Assembly: GCA_016709545.1 (NCBI GenBank)
Contig: JADJMO010000009.1
Coordinates: forward strand, 271,645 to 335,644
Direction: 5' to 3'
DNA: 64,000 nucleotides
Source of the DNA: Myxococcales bacterium
GTDB lineage: Bacteria > Myxococcota_A > Polyangia > Polyangiales > JADJMO01
Shown: positions 57,345-64,000 of the stretch, one piece after another
Position numbering within the stretch: the stretch's first letter is position 1
How the letters are laid out: each line of letters starts with the position of its first letter
Position numbers and translations under genes: made by a program
The notes under the pieces: model-generated
What the model was told of the DNA's origin: nothing
The model's database searches: none
Seen by the model: only the letters and a program-made list of their open reading frames with translations

Positions 57345-58178
57345 ATGAACGACACTGGCTCCGGAGCTCGCCACACTTCGTTGGCGGTGCCGCTGGTTCC
57401 GACGATGTCCGACCACCCGCTGCTCGAACTGCAGACCGACGATCCTGCGGGACCAGCTACCGCCTTCTCCATGCGGAGCATCAGCTCCCACGAGGACGGG
57501 CGCCAAGAGGCCATCGCACAGATGCTGCCGCTGCTCTGGGGCGCTTCGTGGAAGGTCTTGGATCTGATGATCGAGCTTGGGCTCGCCAACGTGCGACCGG
57601 CTCCAGTTCCGGTGCGTTGGCCAATCCGCGTCAAGGTCGAGGCTGCAAACAACCGCGAAGGCACCATTCCGCAGCTCTCGGCACCTGCCCGCGACGCCTT
57701 GTGGGCCGCATACTCAGCGACCCAACAAGCTCGGCACGCACTGGTTCACCGATGCGCGCACATCGGACGCGATGGAACGCTGACGCCGCACGACGACCAT
57801 CGCCAACCGCTCCAGCCGTTGACGGCCGCGCAGCAATGGGCGTTTTGCCGAGCGGTGCGCCGTGCTGCTGAGGGAGTGCTCGCGGGCATACTGTCCCCGC
57901 GCGACAACGAAGACATCACGTACAACGCGAGCATCGCGTCGGGACAAGCTATCCCTTCCATTGAGCGCCGCGGGGTGGGTTTGGTGCTCATGAACCTGCC
58001 TGCCTCCCGAGTTCCTCGATGTCGGTGCCATCCGCAGACGCGTCGCCAGCAGCCGGTGCAGTGGGTGGATATCCGGCTTCGCACCGCACGTGGAGATCTC
58101 GGAGGCCCACTCGACGACGTTCGATGCCCTATCGAGGTGGACCCCGAGAACCCTCCGCCGTGGCTGCGGCGAGTCTGA
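57345..58178 (+). CDS. HEPN-like hypothetical protein in low-GC patch
   Basis: A 277-residue protein, intact despite broken neighbours. Helical core LPLLWGASWKVLDLMIELGLA is followed by a beta segment and a helix with SATQQARHALVHRCAHI. The RHALVH (R130-x4-H135) resembles the R-x4-6-H site of HEPN ribonucleases or HEPN-like immunity/toxin proteins. Codon use is less GC3-biased than surrounding genes. Start at 57345 is tentative (57405 also possible). No nucleotidyltransferase partner is visible. Confidence 0.5.
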   Translation: MNDTGSGARHTSLAVPLVPTMSDHPLLELQTDDPAGPATAFSMRSISSHEDGRQEAIAQMLPLLWGASWKVLDLMIELGLANVRPAPVPVRWPIRVKVEAANNREGTIPQLSAPARDALWAAYSATQQARHALVHRCAHIGRDGTLTPHDDHRQPLQPLTAAQQWAFCRAVRRAAEGVLAGILSPRDNEDITYNASIASGQAIPSIERRGVGLVLMNLPASRVPRCRCHPQTRRQQPVQWVDIRLRTARGDLGGPLDDVRCPIEVDPENPPPWLRRV

Positions 58179-58646
58179 AGACGTCCCGCACTTGGTACCG
58201 CGGGTTGTCCCGGGTGCGGGTCCGGCGCTCTCCGTGCGGGCGGACGAGAACTCGTGAGCTACGGCGGAAGGGGTCGTCACCGCAGGCGCCGCGGTCTTGT
58301 CCTCGCACTTCCAGTCCGGCGCGGCGCAGCGAGGTCGCCGCAGTTGGCGGGGAGCGTGGACTTTCTCGCAGAGACGCCCCGGTACTTGGTGTCCGGTCGA
58401 CCACGCCCACTTCGAGCCGGCACCGTCACCGGCCGCGCACGCGACGACGTACTCGAACGTCAGCCCCGCGTAGCGCCACCCGCAGGTGCTTCGCGGCGGC
58501 TTCGTCCCGTCCGAGCTCGCGTCGGTCGCCACCTCGACAGCGACGTCCGTCGCAACCTCCGGCACGACCGCCGCGTCCTCCCCACCCGCCGCGGTCGAGC
58601 AAGCGGACATCGCGAGGACGAGCAGATCGCGAACGCCCCGGCTCAC
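58129..58646 (-). CDS. Lipoprotein of the asd operon, 3' end uncertain
   Basis: From GTG 58646 (overlapping the previous stop) the frame encodes a short signal with Cys at MSAC, a Val/Ala/Asp/Thr linker, and a Cys-containing domain (TCGWRYAGLTFEYVVACAAG ... RLCEKVHAPRQL). After about 58350 frames change and the stop is uncertain. Probably a lipoprotein like others in this window. Confidence 0.5.
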
Positions 58647-58939
58647 GCCGACTCCACGATCACCCGCTCGTCCCCCGCGTGCCCCACCGCGAACTGCACC
58701 AGGGCCCGAGCAACCGCGGCGCCGAGCGGCGGTCGTTCTCGCAGGACGAGGAACCCGTCGGCCTCGATGCTGATCACCACCGCCGGCCACGGGTCCGTCG
58801 CCTCGACCCGGTACTCGAACACCAGCCCCCTCGCCCGTGCAGACCAGCAAAGGCTCGAGCCCGCGCAGGAACCTCCCGGCGCATACGGCCGAGGGTCGAG
58901 CGGGTTCTGCTCGAACCGGACGAACGTCTCGAAGCCCAC
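58643..58939 (-). CDS. Hypothetical 98-residue protein coupled to asd
   Basis: GTG 58939 shares its G with the asd TAG stop and its TGA overlaps the next GTG, so three genes are translationally coupled. The protein reads VGFETFVRFEQNPLDPRPY, a Cys pair, FEYRVEATDPWPAVVISIEADGFLVLRE, then a helix. A ligand- or nucleic-acid-binding barrel is possible; unknown family. Confidence 0.6.
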   Translation of the reverse strand: MGFETFVRFEQNPLDPRPYAPGGSCAGSSLCWSARARGLVFEYRVEATDPWPAVVISIEADGFLVLRERPPLGAAVARALVQFAVGHAGDERVIVESA

Positions 58940-60005
58940 TACTTCGCCGTGATCCACCCGTCGGCCGTGAGCAGCTCCGCCGACAGCACCCGCGCCGCCG
59001 GCGGCGCGCGCACCGTGTTGTGCAGCACACGAACCGCACGTCGAAGATCGCGTCCGTACGCAGCCGCCCGACTCGCGACGCCCATGCCGCCCGCGAGGTC
59101 GCGATCGAGCCGCGTCTGCGGGCGCGCGTCGTCCTCGAAGTACGAGGAAGGGCTTCGGCGCGCTCGGCAGCCCGAGCTCCTGCGGCCGACCGACGAAGCT
59201 ACGCCACCGCTCGAGGATCTCCTCGCGCGCGGGCTTCCCTGGTGAACGAGGCGAACACCGTGGCGAGGTGGCCGTCCGGAGGCGGGCACGCGCACGACTG
59301 GGCCGAGATGAGCGGCGCGCTCGCGTGGACGATGCGGCCGTCGGAGATCGAGCCCCACAGCCTGAGCGGCTCCTTCTCGCTCTTCTCTTCCCGCCCTTGA
59401 TGAACGGGATGACGTTGTCGACCATCTCGGCCAGGTCTCGAACGTCTTGCCGGCGCCGGAGATCGCCTGGTACGTGCTGACCGCGACCTTCTCGAGGCCG
59501 AACCCGCGCAGGGTGCAGCGCGGGCACGTAGCTCTGGAGCGAGCAGTTCGGCTTCACCGCGACGAAGCCGCGCTGGGTGCCGAGGCGCCGCCGCTGGCCT
59601 CGATGATCTCGCGTGCTCGGGGTTCACCTCGGGCAGCATCATCGGGACGTCGGGCGTGAAGCGGTGCGCCGAGTTGTTGGAGACGAGCGGGGTCTCGCCG
59701 CGGCGTAGGCCTCTTCGAGCTTCGTGGCCTCCTTGTCCATGTCGACCGCGCAGAACACGAAGTCGACCTGGTCGGCGATGGTCTGACCTGCGCCGCGTCG
59801 AACCCGTACGCTCCGCGGCCGCGGCCAGGATCGAGGGGCAGAGGCTCCGAGCTGCCGACGGCCTGCGGTGCTGCGGCCCGCAGGATCGCGCTCGGCCACC
59901 AAGGTGACCTCGTACCAGGGGTGGTTCCCGAGCCAGCGCGAGGAAACCGCCGACCGACCATGCCCGTCGCCCCCGACCACGCCGACCGCCGAGCTTCTTC
60001 TCCAT
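58939..60005 (-). CDS. asd: Aspartate-semialdehyde dehydrogenase, heavily frameshifted
   Basis: NADPH-dependent reduction of beta-aspartyl phosphate to aspartate semialdehyde, on the path to Lys, Thr, Met and mDAP. From ATG 60005, pieces read in alternate frames: VGVVG and MVGRRFLALAG, NHPWYEVTLVAERD, CAVDMDKEATKLEEAYA, TPLVSNNSAHRFTPDVPMML, AVKPNCSLQSYVPAL (catalytic Cys), KEPLRLWGSISDG, and VLSAELLTADGWITAK at the end. At least six single-base shifts interrupt it. Since asd is needed for wall synthesis, errors in the sequence are more likely than pseudogenisation. Confidence 0.85.
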
Positions 60006-60086
60006 CTTCGTGGGGAACAGGCTAGCGGCGCAGCGGCGGTTGCGAACCGACTTCCCCCGTCTGCCGGGGAGTAAGCCCGCGCCTCG

Positions 60087-60842
60087 ATGGACAAGGTCTT
60101 CCCTGACGCCAAGGCCGCCTCGCCGACGTCCCCCACGGCGCCACGATCCTCGTCGGCGGCTTCGGCCTCTGCGGCATCCCCGAGAACTGCATCGCGGCGC
60201 TGCGCGAGCTCGGGACCAAGGACCTGACAGTCGTCTCGAACAACTGCGGCGTGGACGACTTCGGCCTCGGGATCCTGCTTCGAAACAAGCAGATCAAGAA
60301 GATGGTGTCGTCCTACGTCGGCGAGAACAAGGAGTTCGAGCGGCAGTACCTCTCCGGCGAGCTGGAGGTCGAGCTCACGCCGCAGGGCACGCTCGCCGAG
60401 CGCCTCCGCGCGGGCGGCGCCGGCATCCCCGCCTTCTACACGCCGACCGGCGCGCACACGGCCATCAGCGACGGCGGCCTGCCGCTGCTCTACAACGCCG
60501 ACGGCTCGGTGAAGAGGCTGCCGAGAAGAAGGAGATCCGCACCTTCGACGGCAGGGACTACGTCCTCGAGCCCGCGATCACCGGCGACTTCGCGCTCGTG
60601 AAGGCCTGGAAGGGCGACCGCTACGGCAACCTCGTCTACCGCCACACCGCGATGAACTTCAACCCGATGATGGCGACGGCCGGCAAGATCACCATCGCCG
60701 AGGTCGAGGAGATCGTCGAGGTCGGCGCGCTCGATCCGGATCACGTGCACACGCCCGGCGTGTTCGTCCACCGCATCTTCCAGGGCGCGAAGTACGAGAA
60801 GCGCATCGAGCGCAGCCGCACGACCCGCCCGCGAGCGCTGAG
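60087..60842 (+). CDS. scoA: 3-oxoacid CoA-transferase subunit A, frameshifted
   Basis: Transfers CoA between succinyl-CoA or acyl-CoA and a 3-oxoacid. ATG 60087 begins MDKVFPDAKAA; after a shift near 60120, ILVGGFGLCGIPENCIAALRELG, SNNCGVDDFGLGILL and AFYTPTGAHTAI mark subunit A. A second shift near 60520 and another near 60800 follow; the likely stop is TGA at about 60840 just before AGGAGG of subunit B. Transcribed divergently from asd. Confidence 0.82.
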
Positions 60843-60849
60843 GAGGACG

Positions 60850-61507
60850 ACCGCCCTCACCCGCGAACAGATCGCCCGCCGCGCCGCCCAGGAGCTGCGC
60901 GACGGCTACTACGTGAACCTCGGCATCGGCATGCCGACGCTCGTCGCGAACTACATCCCCGAGGGGGTCGAGGTCGTGCTCCAGAGCGAGAACGGCCTGC
61001 TCGGCATCGGCCCCTATCCGGTCGCCGGCACGGAGGACGCGGACCTGATCAACGCCGGCAAGGAGACGGTGACGATGCTCCCCGGCTCCGCGGTGTTCTC
61101 CAGCGCCGACAGCTTCGGCAGATCCGCGGCGGCACATCGACCTCGCGATCCTCGGCGCGATGGAGGTCTCCGAGAAGGGCGATCTCGCCAACTGGATGAT
61201 CCCCGGCAAGATGGTCAAGGGCATGGGCGGCGCGATGGATCTCGTCGCCCGCGCGAAGCGCGTCGTCGTGATCATGGATCACGCGGCGAAGAACGGCGCG
61301 CCGAAGATCCTCGACGAGTGCGCGCTCCCGATCACGGGCCGCGGCGTCGTCCACAGGATCATCACCGATCTCTGCGTCATCGACGTGACCGACGAAGGCC
61401 TCGTCCTGCGCGAGCTGGCGCCCGGGGTCTCCGCGCGCGAGGTGCAGGAGCGCACGCAGCCGACGCTCAAGGTCCCGCCCGACCTGGCCGAGATCAAGGT
61501 CGCCTGA
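60850..61507 (+). CDS. scoB: 3-oxoacid CoA-transferase subunit B, frameshifted
   Basis: Subunit B begins near 60850 (TALTREQIARRAAQELRDGYY; the exact start codon is not readable). Blocks: VNLGIGMPTLVANYIPEGV, VVLQSENGLLGIGP (catalytic Glu in SENG), AGKETVTMLPGSAVFSSADS, then after one shift near 61120 HIDLAILGAMEVSEKGDLANW and GGAMDLVARAKRVVVIMDH. Ends LKVPPDLAEIKVA. Completes the two-subunit enzyme; placed directly upstream of accD. Confidence 0.82.
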
Positions 61508-61509
61508 GC

Positions 61510-62338
61510 ATGGCCTGGCCGGAAAAACCCCCGACGCCCGACGCCAGCGAGAAGACGCTCCGGCGCGGGCGTATTCCGGCGCTGCGACGGCTGCGGCGCG
61601 ACGCTCTGCCGGCAGCTCCGGCCGAGCTTCGAGGTCTGCCCCCAGTGCGGCCACCACCACCAGCTCGACGCCGACGGCTGGCGCCGGCTGCTGCTCGACG
61701 ACGGCGTGCTCGACGACTGGGACGCGCACCTCTCCCGCCGATCCGCTCCAGTTCTCGGACGGACGGGCCTACCGGGAGCGCGTCGCCATCGCGCAGAAGA
61801 AGACCCGCTCGCACGAGGCGATCGAGACGGGCCGCGCGCACATGGAGGGCCTCGCGGTCGCCTACGGCGCGTTCGTCTTCGCGTTCATGGGCGGCAGCAT
61901 GGGCTCCGTCGTCGGCGAGAAGATCACGCGCATGTTCGAGCGCGCCGCGAAGGATCGGCTGCCCGTCGTGCTGCTCCAGGCCTCGGGCGGCGCGCGCATG
62001 CAGGAGGGCATCCTCTCGCTCATGCAGATGGCCAAGAGCGTCGCGGCGCTCGAGCGCTTCCGCAAGACGCAGGCTCCCCTTCCTCTCGGTGTGCTCCACC
62101 CACGACGGGCGGCGTCGCGGCGAGCTTCGCTTTCCTCGGCGACGTCAACATCGCCGAGCCCGGCGCGCTGATCGGCTTCGCGGGCCCCCGCGTGATCGAG
62201 ACCACCATCCGCCAGACGTTGCCCCCCGGCTTCCAGCGCCCCGATTTCCTCGTCGAGCACGGCATGGTCGACCATCGTCGCGCCGCCCCGGGGATGCGCG
62301 CCGAGCTCGGCTGATTGCTCACTCACTTCGCCGCCTAG
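61510..62338 (+). CDS. accD: Acetyl-CoA carboxylase carboxyltransferase subunit beta, frameshifted
   Basis: Beta subunit of ACC carboxyltransferase, committing step of fatty acid synthesis. ATG 61510 is two bases after the scoB stop. After shifts near 61570 and 61740, the reads CDGCG ... CPQCGHHHQLD (zinc ribbon), SHEAIETGRAHMEGLAVAYGAF, FMGGSMGSVVGEKITRMFER, QASGGARMQEGILSLMQMAK and GVAASFAFLGDVNIAEPGALIGFAG identify it. A TGA at 62312-62314 interrupts the last codons before LLTHFAA and the TAG at 62336, where family members read through. Followed at once by folC. Confidence 0.85.
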
Positions 62339-62344
62339 GCACCC

Positions 62345-63639
62345 GTGCTCGCGCGCGCGCGGTCGGCTGCGCGCTCTCAAGCGGGGGGCGCGTCGCGGAA
62401 GCTCGACGGCGCCGCCGCGGCCTACACCGCGATGGGCGCGCCCGTCGATCGATTCCGGTGCTCCACGTGGCCGGCACCAACGGCAAGGCAGCACCTCCAG
62501 CGATACTCGCCGCCATGGGCCAGGCCGCGGGGCTCCCGCACAGGCCTCTACACAAAGCCCCACCTGCTGCCGGTTCGCCGAGCGCATCGGATCGACGGCA
62601 CCCCGATCGACGACAGTGCTCGCCGAGCACTGACCGTGGTGCTGGATCAGTTCCCGGAGCTCACGTTCTTCCCGGTGGCGACCCTCGCCGCGTTCCCGAT
62701 CTTCGCGGAGGCGGGGTGGAGCTCGCGATTGCTCGAGGTCGGCCTCGGCGGGCGGCTCGACGCGACGAACAGCGGTCTGGCGCCCGCCCGCGCCGGCGGT
62801 CCACCTCGGTCGGCCTCGATCACCGGGAGTGGCTCCGGCGACACGGTGGCGCTCATCGCCGCGGAGAAGGCCGCCATCGCCAAGCCCTGGCGTGCCGATG
62901 GTGCTCGGCCCCTCGACGACGAGGCCCGCGCCCGGTGGTCGCGACCGCCGGGCGCGCGCTGGCGCCACGATCGTGCACGCGCGGCCCGGCGTGCTCGACG
63001 GAGACGCGGTCCTGTTCGCGCACGCCGGACGCACTCCGTGCGCGCGAGCTCAGGCTCCACAGTCGTCACCAGCGGGAGAATGCCGCGGTGGCCTGCCACG
63101 TGGCGTGGACGTCAGGGCTGCTCGACGACGAGGGCCATCGCGCTCGGCCTCGCGAACGCGCGGTGGCCCGAACCGCCTCGAGGCCGCTCGACACGCCCGA
63201 GGGCGCGTGCTCCTCTGACGGAGCCCACAACCCCGACAGCATGCGCGTGCTCGTGGAACACCTCGACGAGCACCCAGGGCCCGCCCGGGCGCTCGTGTTC
63301 GGTGCGATGGGCGACCGAAGACTTCCACCGCGATGGTCCACTCCCCTCGCGCGCGCTGCCGCGCGCGGGTCTACGTGACGCCGACCCTCACGGGCTCGAC
63401 GCGTAGCGCCACGCCCCCGTTGCGCTCCTCGCGCTCGATCCGGGGGGGGCGTCGCGGCGGGCTTGACCTCGCCGAGGCGCTGGCCCGCAGGCCGTGGGCC
63501 CAGCCGGTGATCGTCGCCGGGGGCCTGTACCTCGTGGCGGAGGCGCGCTGCTCCTCGGCCTGCCGCGCGACCCTCAGGTGGGCTTATGGTTCGCGCGCAC
63601 GCGTCTGCCGCCGGCGGCCCATCGCGGCGTGCACCGGTA
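62345..63639 (+). CDS. folC: Dihydrofolate/folylpolyglutamate synthase, frameshifted
   Basis: Adds glutamate to dihydropteroate or folates using ATP. From GTG 62345, pieces: AAAAYTAMGAPVDRF, LHVAGTNGKA (P-loop; shifted), TVVLDQFPELTFF, LEVGLGGRLDATN, SVGLDHREWL, LIAAEKAAIAKPG, RHQRENAAVACHVA, HNPDSMRVLVEHLD, and the end QPVIVAGGLYLVAEA then LLLGLPRDPQVGLWFAR before TAG 63639. Frame changes in at least eight places. The accD-folC order is widespread in proteobacteria and supports both calls. Confidence 0.85.
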
Positions 63640-63796
63640 GCCGTTCGGGCGGCTGCCAGCGCCGTCCCCGCACCGACGCGAGCAGTAGCTCTTGAAACAG
63701 CGGCGGTGACGCGCACCCCACCGCTGCACGTGCTGCCCTCGCTGCGAGCCTCGCCGACATCGGTGGGGTGGTGCCGAAATAACCCTTCGGCGGCGG
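63640..63796. other. Intergenic region with a weak hairpin
   Basis: No convincing gene. GCCGAA and TTCGGC around 63773-63793 form a 6-bp stem with a 7-nt loop, possibly ending folC transcription; weak evidence. Confidence 0.3.
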
Positions 63797-64000
63797 ATCG
63801 CTGGACGTGGACTGGCGCGGGTACGCCGAGGGACTTGAGCCAGTCGATCCACGGCCCGACGCGCGTTATATGAACGTTGCGGTTTGCCGCGCTGCCGTCG
63901 CAGGTGGGCCCGCGCGAGCACGCCGACGATGCGACCGCTCGCCTCCTCGAGGCCGGGCTGCCGCTGTCGCCGGAACAGGTGGACTCGCCGACCACGAACT
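63797..64000 (+). CDS. Start of an unidentified gene, cut by the window edge
   Basis: A plus-strand stretch reads LDVDWRGYAEGLEPVDPRPD then ARYMNVAVCRAAV and, after a shift, GPREHADDATARLLEAGLPLSPEQVDS. It is protein-like and runs off the right edge. It may be the 5' part of a gene downstream of folC. Family unknown. Confidence 0.3.

Noticed and set aside
60010..63378. A single open frame of 1,122 codons on the plus strand
   Set aside because: It stitches pieces of CoA-transferase A/B, accD and folC with long Arg/Ala/Pro-rich shadow stretches between. The family blocks alternate frames, so it is not a real fusion protein.

Overview
The window is about 64 kb of very GC-rich DNA. It reads like a chromosome segment of a Myxococcota (Polyangia-type) bacterium. 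The evidence is gene style: many lipoproteins whose lipobox is followed by Asp/Thr/Gly-rich linkers, Ser/Thr protein kinases with C-terminal Cys-containing tails, a hybrid PAS histidine kinase, a PilZ protein, a FadL-type porin, a RAYT transposase, and a sigma factor beside a giant kinase. No tRNA, rRNA or CRISPR array was seen. The genus cannot be named from the sequence alone.

Layout. 0.1-10.5 kb: lipoprotein, LD-carboxypeptidase, FadL porin, a CPBP-cinA-fmt operon, an SspB-like protein, coaD and secA. 10.5-18.6 kb: a lipoprotein cut short next to an IS630 remnant, then secreted wall- and chitin-degrading lipoproteins (M74-like, M15-like, GH18) around a metallo-beta-lactamase-fold enzyme, and a RAYT. 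18.6-25.6 kb: an SDR pair, a broken amine-oxidase-like flavoenzyme with a C69 peptidase, and a small accessory island (two 165-residue lipoproteins, a leucine-rich protein, a Sel1 protein, broken fragments). 25.7-37.2 kb: Coq4-like and hemerythrin proteins, a hybrid histidine kinase, an STPK-PEGA-lipoprotein operon, a degenerate receiver protein, and a TetR gene divergent from a TPP enzyme/double-SDR operon with two palindromic operators. 37.2-46 kb: a repeat-rich lipoprotein, a flavin oxidoreductase, a glycosyltransferase, a GFA protein, a PhnD-like protein, a zinc-ribbon membrane protein, PilZ, CAP and lipase-like lipoproteins. 46-50.6 kb: a sigma factor divergent, by 29 bp, from an approximately 1,200-residue zinc-finger/kinase/ATPase/TPR protein. 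50.6-53.8 kb: amidohydrolase, cupin, two Cys-rich lipoproteins, GST. 53.8-58.2 kb: decayed DNA, a frameshifted membrane protein and a lower-GC patch carrying a HEPN-like protein. 58.1-64 kb: asd operon, CoA-transferase A/B, accD and folC, all heavily frameshifted.

An important caveat is that at least ten genes carry single-base frameshifts, mostly at runs of three to five identical bases. The affected genes include secA, asd, accD and folC, which are normally essential. The simplest reading is uncorrected homopolymer error in the assembly, getting worse to the right of a poly-G stretch near 52.95 kb. Frameshifted genes are therefore annotated as single genes spanning the shift. Only genes with clear loss of sequence or evident remnants are called pseudogenes.

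The most interesting functional units are the sigma-factor/zinc-finger-kinase pair, the TetR-controlled TPP-enzyme/double-SDR operon with tandem operators, and the lytic lipoprotein cluster at 11.4-16.1 kb, which suits a predatory or saprophytic lifestyle.
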